From Anisakis pegreffii (taxonomy: Eukaryota > Nematoda > Chromadorea > Rhabditida > Anisakidae), in contig JAPYMA010000634.1 in NCBI GenBank assembly GCA_035041965.1, positions 1 through 64,000 of the forward strand: DNA of 64,000 nucleotides. The letters run 5' to 3'. Shown here piece after piece: positions 1 through 13,617 of the stretch; the first letter of the stretch is position 1; the number at the start of each line of letters is the position of its first letter. Position numbers and translations under genes: made by a program. The notes beneath the pieces were generated by a model, which saw only the letters and a program-made list of their open reading frames with translations, had not been told where the DNA came from and searched no databases.

Positions 1-777
1 CATGAAGTTAGCGGTAGGTCTGGAAAGTTCGCCTGGACCGCTCACCTGTAGAGACGAGTTGCTGAATGGTGACTCGTCTTCCTCTTAGTGATGTTTGATA
101 ACAGCTGGAATAATGTTCCAATGTTATCAACTGTGCTATGAGGAGAAATCTCTCAGGTGTTTGTGGTTACTCGCCGAAGCTTATCTATTAGCTAGTGTCA
201 TGACGGCTTTTCATACACTTCTATGATGCAATCCTTATTTCCCTTGCCAGTGCAGTTATTGTCTATCATTAGTGCTAATAAGGTACTTGATAACTTTGAG
301 AAATCCATTTAAAAGGGATGTGAAGCATTGTGGGTTCTTCAGTTATGTTTTGTTAGCTACACTGGCATATGAAAGGAAGAGAAATATCCCTATAAAACTG
401 AGTTTCACGTACGTAGGGTATGAATCGCCTCATGAAGTTAGCGGTAGGTCTGGAAAGTTCGCCTGGACCGCTCACCTGTAGAGACGAGTTGCTGAATGGT
501 GACTCGTCTTCCTCTTAGTGTTGTTTGATAACAGCTGGAATAAAGTTCCAATGTTATCAAACGTGTTATGAGGAGAAATCTCTCAGGTGTTTGTGGTTAC
601 TCGCCGAAACTTATCTATTAGCTAGTGTCATGGTGGCATTTCATGCACTTCTATGATGACATCCTTATCTCCCATGCCAGTGCAGCTATTGTCCATCATT
701 AGCGCTAGTAAGGCAGTTGATAAGTTTGAGAAATCCATTTAAATGGGATGTGAAGCATTGTGGGTTTTCCAGTTTGT
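1..777. repeat. 430-bp tandem repeat array (two copies visible)
   Basis: The sequence at 1 recurs at 431 with identical phase. The two copies stay nearly identical until about 777, where copy 2 diverges, so the array probably extends leftwards out of the window. The first 60 bases of the unit are unchanged between copies. Each unit carries three successive perfect-stem hairpins: arms 10-15/37-42, arms 52-59/72-79, and arms 95-103/122-130 with an inner 5-bp helix. The differences between copies near these hairpins fall largely in loops and junctions. No convincing protein frame is present. It could be a satellite, the end of a retroelement, or a tandem non-coding RNA gene. Confidence 0.85.
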
Positions 778-3548
778 TAACGAGGAAATGTTTGAATATC
801 ATCAAATTTTAAAGTCATCGCCTCTGTTTATAATAGTGGACCGCTTCCGAGAGCTTATATCCCGGGCCAGGGTTGAACTGGATGACTGCGGTTTGGGCTG
901 CGCATAGAGGTTAGAACTTTCTCTTGACCGCTAACATAAGGTATTCTCAGGCTTAGAATGAGTTGATATGTGTGTCCTCAATAAGGTGTTTCTGAGACAG
1001 CATTTTTGGGGTTATATTGTGAAATTTTCTCATATTTCATAATTTGAGCACTCAGATGATAAGTTGAGGAATAATAATTTGATGATGTTAATTGTTGTTT
1101 ATGACAACTTGTTTGATTGTCCCGTTGCCATGATTATTTCTTGTTCCTTGTGATGATCATTTCGTGTTTTCGTGCCTTGATCACTTTGTTCATCCTGTCG
1201 TTGTTCATTACCGTGTTCTTTATGCTGTCGCACCAGGCACAATGAGGGGAAGTATTGCTAGGCATGATTTAGTGGCAATCCATGATTGAGACAGAATCGC
1301 AAAATGCGTAGAGCACCCTGCACAAATTATCCGGGTGCAATTGGACGTCACATGATAAGGACAGGCTCAAGTTTGAAGCTCTTGCCTGGACGTAAGCTCA
1401 TAACTTTGCTGAGATTTGGATAAATTTGAAAATGTGAATGGTGCGTGGCGCGACAGCTGTATTAAATGTTTTTCCACGTGTTACCACACGTTACACCGAA
1501 ATCGCCTGAAAGGATCAACGAGTCGTCAGGATCTGTTGAGTTTAGGATTGTTATGGCAGCAACTGTTGCAGATTTCTGACGATAGGTTTGAGTGTATTCA
1601 AGTACAGTGTAGGTTCTAGGATTGCTTACATCGTAGTTGGAGTCTAGGAACTTGAAATTCAAAGGCTTCTTGAAGTAATGATTTGAGAAGGCATTCAAAA
1701 AGTTTACTAATCCAAAACGGTGTTAGTGATTCAGCAAAATGTAACTGAAATGAGTAATCATGAATTGAGGAACATCTCATGGGAAGATCGCACACATAAC
1801 ATAAGCATAGTGAGACAGTTGTCGAGCAATGAATTAGCTTCTTTCGAAGAGCATGATGATATGACAAAAGAACAAGAAATCTCGAATAAGGTGATAGATC
1901 CTCTCGGAAGGAGACGGAGTTTATGAAAGACATTTAATCATTTAGCGTAGGATAGGAATTGCAAAGCAAGTAGGGCATTCGTGGTGTGGCGTGTAATGCA
2001 TGTTAGCGTAAATCCTACGATGAGGTCAGTAGGTTATAATGAGCGTCACTGTTTGAGATTTAGTAATATGTACAGAAAAAGTTGCTGTATGTGACTTATG
2101 TTCAATTTTTTTTCTTCTGTGGAGAGCATGCAACTTCGGAAAAACCCTCTGCATTTCCCTCCGGCAGCCGTGAGTCATGCTTCGTGTCGAATTCTTCAGT
2201 AGTATTCAGTCAGCGCTTCTGAATGTTCGTGCATGCTCTTCTTTCCTACTATCTGAGTGAGGATATTCGTGAATAACCACGCAAGGACGGTGCAACTGCA
2301 ATGGTAAGTGCTCAAGTACATGGTAAATGTAACGGTAATGTACATGGCAACTGTAATGGTAAATGTACATGCATGCTCCTGTTTCCAACTGTAATGCTCA
2401 AGCCGAACGTCATTTCATTCACTTCGCTAGTAGAAGCTTTTGGAATCTCAGGTCACTCCACCCAGCAGCCAGTAGAAACACATAATTTCTCGACAGTGCG
2501 GATTTTGAAATCGTTATAGATATATATGTATGGTCAGGGTTTTGTGAAGTTTCTAATGAGATGATTTTTTTGCGATATGATAGGTACCAATCGGTTCAGC
2601 TTGACGAGTGTACAAAGAAAAGTATAAAATTATGGCTGCGTGAGATAAGTGAGGTCAGAAAAATCCTCCAAAAGAACAGTGGAACACAATGTTGTAATTG
2701 TTTCGTTTTTTTGGTTTTTTCTGAGAAATTGGACGGAAGAATTCGCTATGATGGTGCTTAAAAATCGGGTAGTGACACATTTTGCGATCAGAACACAAGA
2801 ATGGCAACAACTAGTGAGTTTATTCATATTTCACTGCGTGCAGTGCCAAATTTGTGATGCCAGATTTGTGATACTCTAAAAAATATATCCATTGGCCGAA
2901 AATTCTGAAACGACGATTTTCGCGGTTTTTAAGATTCTGTTGGTGGATCGGAGTTCTCCTTGTGATATTGTTGTTCAGACAGCCAAAGCCATTTTAAAAC
3001 CGTTCTGAGCGTCTCAAAATGTTTATCCTAAGCTGAGATATGATATGTCGAAATTGCGGATTTTGAGATAGTAAAGGGTTATTAGGTAAGGATTTTTGTG
3101 AGAGTTTTAGCGGAGAAATTTTTTACTCCTTTTCCGATAATTTTGATATTTTATTTCCATGTAACACCACACAAGTTATTACTATTCATCTTTATTTATT
3201 AAAAATCTTTCATAATACTCATTTACATCATTACTGTCTACAACATTACTTTCATAATATATTGTAACATTTTTTCAAATGCATAATAACCATCACGAAT
3301 TATTTCAAATTAAACATACACGATTTAAACGCACAACAGTAAATAATACCAATGAGCATTGCATGAAAACATGATAGTATTATGAAAAATCTGTAAACAA
3401 AAGCAAACATCACTGAAAATAAAACAAAAGGTAATGGAACATAATGATACTTCATAATGAATGTAAGTCGAAGTAATTACAATTTGATTCAATTGAAAGA
3501 AAGAAATAAAGAAAGATTAAATTATACTAATCGAGAGATCTGTGATTA
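778..3548. other. Region without a recognisable gene
   Basis: Open frames here are short, overlap on both strands and lack splice-site support. The part up to about 2100 is more GC-balanced than its surroundings and may be a decayed mobile element continuing from the tandem array. From about 3130 to 3540 it is very AT-rich and featureless. I see no tRNA, rRNA or known domain. Confidence 0.5.
2291..2370. repeat. Short imperfect minisatellite
   Basis: The words GTAATGGTAAATG, TACATGG and GCAACTG recur several times with slight changes, giving an imperfect tandem repeat with a unit of about 20-25 bp. It is not part of any recognised gene. Confidence 0.5.
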
Positions 3549-3925
3549 CCTTCTGTGCTTGTAGAGAATTCAATTCTCTTTCCAATGGACTACTTGGCAT
3601 TGACCGACCAAATTTCTGTTCCAGCACTTTTTCCATTTCAATCGCTTGCAAAGGCATTATTTCTCCTCATGAAGGTTCTTCTTAAGTTACAATTTCGAAA
3701 ACTAAGTGATGAATTTTCCTGAAACCTTCTGTGCTTGTAGAGAATTCAATTCTCCTTCCAATTGACCACTTGGCATTGACCGATCAAATTTCTGTTTCAA
3801 CACTTTTTCCATTTCAATCGCTTGCAAAGGCATTATTTCTCCTCATGAAGGTTCTTTTTAAGTTACAATCTCGAAAACTAAACAATGAATTTTCCTGAAA
3901 CCTTCTGTGCTTGTAGAGAATTAAA
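3549..3925. repeat. 176-bp tandem duplication, 2.1 copies
   Basis: A unit beginning CCTTCTGTGCTTGTAGAGAA starts at 3549, 3725 and 3901, giving two full copies and a 25-bp third start. The copies differ by scattered substitutions. Read on the minus strand, both contain the same open frame (see the exon-like entry at 3551-3657), so the duplication may have copied an exon and its flanking intron. Confidence 0.85.
3551..3657 (-). pseudogene. Exon-like frame, duplicated upstream
   Basis: On the minus strand this reads MPLQAIEMEKVLEQKFGR followed by about 18 more residues ending LNSLQAQK. It is followed at once by GTAATC, a plausible splice donor. The duplicate copy at about 3727-3833 encodes the same peptide with changes such as VLKQKFDR, but it runs on without an obvious donor. 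The family is not recognised. A further minus-strand frame at about 4325-4500 (NHLRNAENMLNEMNQQTNQQ) could be an upstream exon of the same gene or relic. It could be a real exon pair, a duplicated fragment, or chance. Confidence 0.35.
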
Positions 3926-4884
3926 TTTGGAATCAAACGCGAAGGGTATGCTACGACTATTTCTCGTTATTAGGTTTCACGGCTACATTCATTCCGTTCG
4001 TTTTGTGCGCTTTTACGAAGCGTTTTCCTCTCCTTCTCTCACCTTTGAACATTCGGGCCCGCGCGCGTACGAAAGTGCAATTTGGCTTCTTTTACCCCAA
4101 CCAACAGCACAAGTACCGGTTACTCATGATTATCCATAATCGCTATGCAGTCTCTTACATAATCCAGTGTATATTAAAGCTGTATTATAAATGATTGAAT
4201 CATAATTAGTAATTCAGTTAGTAAGTGATTCCGTTTATTCTAGTTGTAGAAGCAAAAAGGTTGGGAAGCACTGCTCTATTGTGACACAACATAAGCCGAA
4301 TGTGTCCGGAATGAAGTTTCATGAAGAGTCAGAGATGTTGCAAAAAAATGCCTTCCCATTCATTTCCGTGTAATGGTGTGGAACTTTGCATGCGGTTTTT
4401 GGAATGCTCTGAGTTTGTTGGTTTGTTTGTTGATTCATCTCGTTTAGCATGTTTTCAGCATTTCTCAAGTGGTTAGCGTAGGTTTCCGGTGATCGTCTTT
4501 TGCCCAATTATGGCAGGTGAGAATTTGAATTTTCAGATTTTTTTTTTGATGAATATGAACAGTTTATCATCAAGGCATCATTAGTGAACTGGTTGCAAAC
4601 TTGCAGCACTTTATATTTTTCTGTCTTCATTCAGCGAATTTTTAGTGGTAATGAAATTCATTGAGTACCCGACTTTGTTAGAGAAATAATTTGCATTGAA
4701 ATTTTGTTGCATCAAGTTGAAAGTCAGTATGATTATGTGGAACATAATTATCGTGGTATTTCCTCGTCAGTTGAGGCCACACAATTATCGTCAAGAGCCA
4801 ATCTCATTCCCAATTCATGATAAAACCGTTTTAAAATTTCCTACTGCAATGTCACACAGCAAATCCTGTTTGAGTTTCCTTCAG

Positions 4885-7800
4885 CATCTTATAACAACAG
4901 AAGACTGCAATCAAGTGATGTTGATATAGTTTTGGAAGACCTTTTAAGAACTAATCCTGAGGTAGTGCTAGACGCACGACGTCAATTTGAAGATCGTCTA
5001 CGCCGTTTCTATAATCAAGTTAGTTTACTTTCATAAACATTTCCAAATTATCTAATTCTCATCGTTTGCCAATAAAATCGACGAAGATATTTCATTTATT
5101 CGTTTACTTTATGCAGCTCATGATTTTTCAAATTCATTACATAAAACAAATTCGCTTACGCTGATACGTACGCAATAGTTATGGATTCATTAAAGTGCCA
5201 GTTGTTTTGCCCATAAGTACGATTGAGCAATATTTTTGCTCTGGATTTTTCGTTCTATTATTTTCGATCATGTGAATTTCTGAATATCATCAACTATCGT
5301 TGCTTGAAGTGAAAGGAAAGCTGAAATGTGGCATTTTCTGCTACGTTGTAATAGGGTGGTATGAATTTCCGAGATGCACTTATTATCAGGAGACGTGTTG
5401 CAGAGAAATATTGGAAATGACAAACTCAACAGACGTCGAATACAACCTGGAATGATAGCAGTGGATGATGATCAACAAGAAGAACCACCGCTGCAGTTCT
5501 TTTCGGGCAACAATGATAATAATTCAACAAACGATGATCTCGTTCCGAACTATATGGTGCATATTACACATACAGTGGATTATTCAATTAAATATCTTCG
5601 TATTTTTTAAAGTTCGTTCAGCATTTTTGGCAGTGGTAACGTAATGTACATTTTCTGTTTACTTTGGATTTTATGTCTGACTGAATAGTTCATCATCCTG
5701 TTTAGATAGATTTGACGAGTAGGCACATGAATGTGGATTGGAGATGTCAGCACATCAAGAATGATGACCATGTTGATCGATTTCACGAAAATGAATCATA
5801 TCGCGCAAGTGCATTCCCAGATAATCAAAACTATCTTGCCAGGTTTTTTTTGATTGCTGATGATCACATTTTCCACCAGTCTTGATCAAATGTTTCGTCG
5901 TTATATTTTACAACGACTCTTCTTTATCAATCAAGAAGTATGGCTATTGGAAATTAATAGTGAACCTGTGCCTTTAATCTGGTGATTGTGAGTGAACTTA
6001 TTGAACAGCCTCACGATGTCAGAGCTCATCCTGTGTCAGCTGAAAGTAAAATGCGCAGGGTTGAATCCAATAAACTGATTTTGTGACTTCTAACTAGGGA
6101 CCATCTAGGCCAATCTTTCAAGCTGGTGTTACTGTACAACTTGCGCAAGTGCCCTGTTATAGCTTATAACCATAATGGTTGTTTTGGCACTCATAATTCA
6201 CAGCCATTGTTGGTGGACGGATCAGTAGACTTGTTAGGTAGACTGTCACGTGCAATTGTAATTTGCATTCTTCAGTATGTCAACCGCCAACAACTCAACG
6301 CCCGATGATCGTTTCTCATATCAGCATTCATCAAGCAACACTCATTGCCACGCATCACTTTCCCCGAATACTTCTCTAAATAATGCTTTTTCTTCCATTC
6401 GGTCTTCGCATCAGTTTGATACCACTAGATATCCGGTAAATGATCATTTATCTGCTCTCCAGCGTTCAGCTGACCTAATCCAAAGCAGTCTCAACGATTT
6501 GTATCATCAAAGCTCATCTTCTGCTATTGAGCGTGTGTTTATATTTATTGCTTTTTAAAGATACGTATTTGTTGTTTCAACGACTTTTCATTTTAATCCA
6601 AGTACCTTTTGTTCAGCTGTTCGAACCGTTTTGATTTTCGGCAAACGTTGGTTCTAAGGCTTATCAGATTTTGTTTTTTCTGCCAGTGGCTCCTCAGACA
6701 TTGAGATTAGTTTGAATCAGAATTCATGAGGTCATTAAATTTTTGAACTGAAAACGATTGATAATTGCAGCAGAATCTACGCGAAATAGTTTCACAACTG
6801 AACGTCGTCTAACACCGACTCAAATAGCTCGTGTGAAGGAGTTGCTGGAAGAGCTGTTAAGAACTCTTTCCGCAACGTCAACTGAAGATAACAGTAGCAA
6901 TTCTCACTTACCGTCTAGTTGCTATCCAAACGATGATATTCGACGACCTGATGCAACACTGCTTTCATCATCAGTCCTAAATCCGGGTTTTTAATTTTTT
7001 GTTGATCCAATTTTCACAGAAAATAAATTCAGTTTTGTTCTAATAATTAATTTAACAGCTGAATATTCATATTTCTCATGTTTTTATTTGCAGTGTAGAA
7101 AGAACTTTATGAAACGTGAAAGTCAAAACCCCATTCAAAATTCCTATGCTTCATATCGATCAAGGGTCGTATGATTTAGATGTGAGACATTTTCGTGCTA
7201 CTGTTAAGAGGATCGATTTAATGCAGAAGAAATGATCGGTGATCTGAAACCAAGAAAAAGATTAATGCAACGTTTGAAAGTGATATATTTTGTCGGCTGA
7301 TTTTCTCTGTAGCACTGAATGATCACTGTTTGATAGTCACATCTTATTGATAATAAATAACCAATATTTCCAGAACGAAATGGTGACAGGAGATTTGTGG
7401 CATCAGAGAATGGTGTAGAAAGTGTATCATCGGATGAAGATGTTGATGGACGCATGTTAACATCGGAAATGAATGGTGTATTGAGTTATAAGTCTGAATT
7501 CATTGATGATGTGCATCGAACGAGGATAAGTAATGATCTGAAACATTCTACACGAATACCTGCAAAAACAGTCATTAGTAGCAGGCATCGGCGAAACGAA
7601 TCTACCGGTGAAAGCATCACTTACCAACGACATGTTCGTCATCATCATCTTGGTAAGTTTCGATAGATCACTGATGATGTGCCATAAAGATAGCCTTCAC
7701 TTCTATGAGCTGATATGATTACTGATTGTGAGAGAATTATATGATGACGAATGTATTCGGTCAATTGCAAAATAAATACTGAACACAATAGAGTAAATTG

Positions 7801-8935
7801 CTCAAGCTGGAACTCGATGGTTAATTATGATAGGCATCCGCTCTTTCCTACTTTCGGTTGTTTTTTTGCCATCTTCAGTTTTGTCTTCTCATAACCCATG
7901 GATTATATTTTCGTATTGAAATTGATGTATCTTGAAATATGGGTATCTTTCATCATTTGTGAAATCCATCAAATTCATTAAGTGTTTTCGAAGAAATCTG
8001 TGGAGGTGTCGTTCATTTTGATCCCGTATTACTCATACTGCTTTTATACTTCAATCATTTTTTTGGAGTTGATTATTACCAACTTTTTTATGATCCCAGG
8101 CATTCAGGTGAGAGTGGTTTGAGTCGCGATAAGGCTGAAAATAGCAAACGCAGTTCAGATCGTATGAGCAGGCATGGTAGTTCTCATCGAGAAAGTCCAC
8201 CTTATTGGAATAAGAAAAGGAAACGAAACAATGATTATATTCCATCATCAAGTTCCTTTGCAGTAAGTTAATTGTCTGGGATGACTGGATTCATGGTCGT
8301 CTCGGGAATACTCGAATTTAATTTTCATTATTAAAGTGATTCATTCAAGAAATTCAGTGAACTACGCTTGGTACGGTACGTGAAGGAATTCGAAATTATT
8401 AATGTTATTCGAGACCAACAAATAGTTTACTGAACGTTCTCTCATTTTTCAATATTCGCAAAGAATCATTACCGAAAATTTCTGAATGAATGTTACTTCG
8501 GGTTTCTGGAATGATCGATAAAACTGAAATTTTCCATCTGTGGTAGAACTTTAAAGAAGCAAATTGCATCGTTCAATATGATGTTTTAATAAGATGATTG
8601 TTAAAGAGTCAGAGTGATCGATACAATTCTGTGACAACATACTCGCATATGTGCCGTTTATGTAAACGATCCACTCATACAACTGAACAGTGTGTGTACG
8701 CACGTCATCGAAAATGATATAGTCGTCGAACATTATTGTTTTGTTTTATATTTCTGATTATGTCTGATTTCTTTTTTGGATCTTCGTCTGTTGTTCAGTT
8801 GCCGGGGTAAGTGAGAAGAATCTTTTGAACATATGCGCTTCTGCAAACAATACTTATGGCGACTTAGTCGATCTGTATAAGCTTACTTTTTTTAACCGTT
8901 ATGAATTCAGTCCATATTCCAACAGTTGTAAATAG
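4885..8935 (+). CDS. Unrecognised Ser/Asn-rich multi-exon protein
   Basis: I do not recognise this protein. Likely exons are 4885-5018 (VDIVLEDLLRTNPEVVLDAR, charged and helical), 5374-5556 (acidic), 5706-5842, 6276-6532 (Ser/Asn/His-rich), 6771-6986 (helical RVKELLEELLRTLSATST), 7374-7651 (acidic and basic runs), 8100-8262 (basic YWNKKRKRNN, nuclear-localisation-like) and a short end at about 8801-8808 plus 8911-8935 with a stop. Most junctions have AG/GT signals and several join in phase (5842 to 6276, 6532 to 6771). The stretch at 7094-7165 looks coding but does not join in phase. A possible earlier exon is 4771-4827. The start codon is unknown; an in-frame ATG opens the exon at 5374. Low complexity and alternating charge suggest a largely disordered regulatory or scaffold protein. 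That is inference only. Confidence 0.5.
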
Positions 8936-10739
8936 TTTCTTGGTGATGTGTTTGATAGTTCGTCTACACAACCATATCAGTCTTGCTCAGTATGGCTTAG
9001 CAGGTAAAGTAAGCTCTTGCAATATGTAAAACTCATTCAGACGAATTATTGTTTCGGCATTTTCTGTTGAACGCAGTAAGTTTTTTTTTTAGCATTCTTT
9101 AAGTGTTAAAATTAACCGTTTAAATGTTATGAGTTTGTGTTTTCTTTCAACTGTTCGTGTCTAAATATTTTTTTTGTTAGTACTTCCTTGGTGAAGTGTT
9201 GTTGTTTTTCTGTGTCGGTTACTTCACATCACATTTTGTTTGTTTTTTTTCGTTTTCGTTACTTTACATTTGTTTTTTCGTTTTTTTTTCGTCTCCGAAA
9301 GAGATCGCTTTTACTTAATATAAGCTCGAATGAAAAGCAATAAAAGGAAACCTCTTTGACTTGTTTAAAAAACTGATTTATGCAGTTGATCGTGCGCTTA
9401 TGATGATTATCTTTGAACTGTCGGTTGAAGCATTCTTCGGTTTGTTAACAATAAGATTCGTTTCACACTCATATGTAAAACGATTGAAACTTTTCACAAA
9501 AATGATTTGAATCTATTTGAATGAAATGTTCGATTAGCTCTTCTTCGATTAGTTATTATCAGTTTTAGTGGACAGGTTGGTTTTTGATGCCTACATTGCT
9601 TAATGAACGAGTTACCATCAGCAAGAAAATATTTTGTGGTTGCAATTTGGAAAAAGAGTTTTTTTAATTTGAAGCTTGATCTATATGGTTTTGTAGGTGT
9701 CGTTTTGTGTTCTTGGAATTTATTATTCATCTCTAGGTTTTTCACAATATTTTGAGTTTTTTGCTTACAATTAGGTTTTTCTATAATATATCCAATCGAT
9801 AGAGTCCATAATATATCCAGTCGATTCGTAGTTGATTTGAAGTTAGTAATTATGATCCAAATATTTCAGTGTTGTTACAAAAGCACTTCCAATAGATTAT
9901 CTGATTGACATCGTATGGATAAAATAATTCGCCTTACTGATACTGGTAATGAATTATATTTTTTATATTTAAATTGTTTTATCTCTTTTGAAATAAGATC
10001 TGAAAATGATCATTCATTTTAAAACGGAAAGATCGCAATGCTTCGGCGATGCTTTTTTGGCAAATTATTGATGCCGAACGCTTTCAAAAGATGCAAAACA
10101 TTATCCACTAAGGAAAAATCTGCATAGTTTGCTTTGTTAACAATCCATATTGGAGCATTTCAAGTGATTGTTGGAAATGATTACGAACTGATTTGTGATT
10201 GCGAAAGTGCGATTAGAAACATAAACATTTTGAAGAAACAAAAGATGTGACAGCATTATGGAAGTTTGTTTTTTCAAAATTCTTGCAAGAAGATGGAAAG
10301 TGTTTGAGCACTTTGAATATGTTTAAACAGATCATCAGGATATAATGAGCTGCGTTCGTCTGTATATTGAGATGTGATTGATACTTTTTTGGTGATCATT
10401 GTTTATTGTAACGTGAGTAGTTAGCTCATTTTGAGTAGTGTACAATTTTGACGTAAAAGCGAATGGACTATGTGATTTTACTGCATGTTACACAAGCGAA
10501 ATTGAGTCTCAAAAATTGCAAGTGTTTTTCACATAACTGAAGAAAGGTTATGGCTTATTTAGAACATGATGACTTATTCACAACATAACTCATGGTGGAA
10601 GCATGATTGTAATGAAGAAAGCGATTGAAAGAAGGCGTAGAAAAGGGCTTTGAACAAGGCGATTAAGGGTACTTCATTCTTTTCAGTAGCTTCTAGATTA
10701 ACTGTTGAAGTGTTCCGGTAGGATTCTATTAGTTTTCAG
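8936..10739. other. Intergenic, no feature recognised
   Basis: The stretch is AT-rich with T-runs and short frames lacking splice context. The missing 5' exon or exons of the YrdC-domain gene should lie here or just upstream, since the first recognised exon at 10740 begins inside a codon. I could not identify them. Confidence 0.4.
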
Positions 10740-12307
10740 CTCTCGAAACAGCCGTATCACGAGCAGTACAGGTAATTGAATCTGGTGGTATCGTTGCTCT
10801 ACCAACTGACACCATATATGGACTTTCAACTGCATTGAGTAATGCCGATAAATTGTTCGAATTGAAAGCTCGAAATCGTCAAAAACCGTTTGCGTTGTTC
10901 GTTAGTGGTATCAGCGATATTTCGAAGTTTGTTGCTCAACTGTTTGTGAGGTTTTTTTTGTCGCTTCGATGTGTTCTCAATCAATTCTCAATTCAACATA
11001 TGTAAAGTTTCAAGATGATTATTTATTAGGGTGTTGCATGAAATTAATGTTTTCACGATGACGGAAATATACTCATCAGATTGTTTTGTTAATATGCTTG
11101 AACTCAGTATAATTGAGCAGTATCAATATCTAAGTTCAGTTTTAGCATTAAACGATGAACAATGTTTATCAGTAATCGTAAAAATTGAAAATATTTCAAA
11201 TTGCAACTGAAATATTATTACGATTCTCATGTGTGATCTGCTCTTCTCCTACCGCACCAATCCGAAAACCTAGTCAGTTATAGAGCAGTGTACGTCAAAA
11301 TGCTTTTCTGATGATCCACCCTCTTCCTCTTTCATAGTCACTCACGGCTATCGTTCACATACTTTTTTATCAAGAAAAATAGATCTTATCTGAAGCATGC
11401 GTTTTTTTTTGTCCAACTTTCTACTTTAACACTCGTACGTAATTTCTTTTTTAGGTGGACAGTTCCAACAGTGGATGCGTTTGTTCTGAGGCGTCTTTTA
11501 CCTGGTCCAGTAACGCTTGTTTTCAACCGCTCCTCTAAATTGCCCGTTAACTTCAACGAAGGCCATCGAAGTGTTGGTATCCGTATACCTGATCATGATT
11601 TTGTACGTGCACTCAGCAAGCAACTTGACGGTATGCCAATTGCGCAAACCAGTGCTAATCTGTCGAATGCTACTCAAAATCCAGTTTCAGTTGAAGTACG
11701 TATTTATTGTTCTCTTGGTGATATTCAACAGACAAATGAAAGAAAAATTAAATCAGAAAAATTATGTTATTGCAGGATTTTGAAGATCTTTGGCCAGACA
11801 TTGATCTAGTAATCGATGGTGGCACCCTAAAGGATCCTCATGGAAATATCTCACGACTGGGAAGCACTGTAGTAAACCTTTCTATTCAAGGCACTTACAG
11901 TATCATTCGCGATGGTTGGTAAGTGGTTCAGTGTTTTCATTTACATCTTCATGATTTTCAAATCTTTTGGTATTCTACATTCGCACAGAGTAATACTTTA
12001 TTTAGAAATATTCTACTTTCTTCTAAAGATGTATTTTGTAATGCTTGTATTCAATATCGCAGTACTTGATATCAACTGAAGTAGTGATTCGAAAACGCTA
12101 ACAGTAAAGCATTCATATCGTGCCAGTATTAATCGTTTAATTAAGCAAAAATCATGAGGTGTTTTATTCATTAATATATGTTATTGTGCAGATTTTAAAT
12201 TTCAAATCTAACATTATGTTTTTTGAAGTGTTCGAAGCGAAACAGAAGAAAAGCTGAGGGATTGTGGATTGACGGCAATCTCTGATCGAGAAATACCATT
12301 GCGGTGA
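10740..12307 (+). CDS. YRDC: YrdC/Sua5-domain threonylcarbamoyl-AMP synthase (5' incomplete)
   Basis: Proteins of this family make threonylcarbamoyl-AMP from threonine, bicarbonate and ATP, the first step of t6A37 modification of ANN-decoding tRNAs. Exons are 10740-10941, 11455-11695, 11776-11918 and 12239-12307, and every junction keeps the frame. Exon 1 has GGIVALPTDTIYGLS and the KARNRQKPFAL basic motif. Exon 2 has LLPGPVTLVF, the RSVGIRIPDHDF strand and the AQTSANLSN substrate-binding motif. Exon 3 has DLWPDIDLVIDGG and RLGSTVVNLS. Exon 4 gives a short C-terminal tail ending in TGA, as in the animal single-domain protein rather than the longer bacterial/archaeal Sua5. The first exon, including the start codon and any targeting peptide, was not found. 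Confidence 0.9.
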
Positions 12308-13617
12308 ATTATTGTTTACTTTGTTACTTCTCTGATGAATGCATTCCACATATTATTAGCTGATCACTTATAATTGTCAAAAACAACAGCTGGGCCTGCC
12401 AGCATTGGATATTCTTGATTGTGTATAATTTGTACTCGTTGAACTACCCAGTTTTCGCACGTTGCCATCGCGTTGAAATAATGGTAATTCATATTGACCT
12501 TCTTTTTCTGTTGCTACGATCTGAAAATTTGTTTTTTTTTACTCTGCTTGATACCTAAAACACTTTTACTCAATGACATAAGAATGGGAAAAACTACTTG
12601 ATCGATTCATAAATCAAGACTGAATTTTCAAAAATGAATTTTTTTTTCAACTGATTTTTTTCTTGCTCAGATGTTCAACGAAAATCACGGAATGATTAGT
12701 GATGCTGCCGTCTAGCATAACGTTCTCCCCTATCAGCTCGCATAGACATATGTAAAATGAGTTACTGAAGCATTCCAACTGCTGTTACAGTTTGTTCATT
12801 GACAGATTATTGCTGTCGTTTTCAGATCGTAATGCAAATAATTATAAGCAGTGCTACATGTGGAAATACTGAAGTGCATGAATGCAGCCTTGTGCGGTAC
12901 GGAGTTAATTTCACTCATCTATCCGATTGTGGCCAAAATAACGCGAATGCTTCGATATTTCCGATGAAATAGCATCTCTGATTGCTTCAAGGCAGCAATA
13001 ACAAACGATTACGAGAGAGAAAAATGTCAATTTGATAATGTTAAATTTTTTTACCCTTCAAGTTGTATGATTGAAATTTCATTGCACTGTTTATGAGTAG
13101 AGGATGAAAATTGTTGAGAGATAGTTTTTTAGCTCTTATTTTCAGTACACTGTGTTCATGATTTCTCGTTATATTCAGATCATTTATCGTTGTGTTTAAA
13201 ATAGCTTTTGTTCATTCGAATGCCTTTTTTAAATGATTTTGAGTTTTTAGCGATGATCTGAGAGAGAGATTGTTCACGTGTTGTTTGAGATTCGTTTAAA
13301 AATTTGAATATTTATCTTGAGAAAGAAACTATGTAAAATGATTTTATTTCAAGATCGAAAACAATTTTTTCACTTCCATTCTATTGTTGGAATAGTGGAA
13401 CTTACTCATTCATAAATTCAAGCAGTTGTAAAATGTTGAGATGTTAAACCAAGACGAATATTTTCAAATGTGAAGTATTGACGAGTTACGTCAAGTGTGT
13501 TGTTGAATAAATTTCATGTGAAGAAGTATTGGCAACGCATTAGGGCAACTTAATGAAGATTGTCGTATTGGTTAACATTATTGTTTTCTTGAATATGGCA
13601 TTGAAAGTGGCACTTAC
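12308..13617. other. Gap between convergent genes; likely holds the last Rab exon
   Basis: YRDC ends at 12307 and the Rab gene on the minus strand runs towards it. The Rab frame passes through a splice donor at 13617, so at least one terminal exon with the prenylated cysteines should lie here. I examined several minus-strand frames but none was convincing. Confidence 0.4.

Noticed and set aside
865..900. GGTTGAACTGG resembling a tRNA T-loop
   Set aside because: No matching acceptor, D or anticodon arms can be drawn around it.
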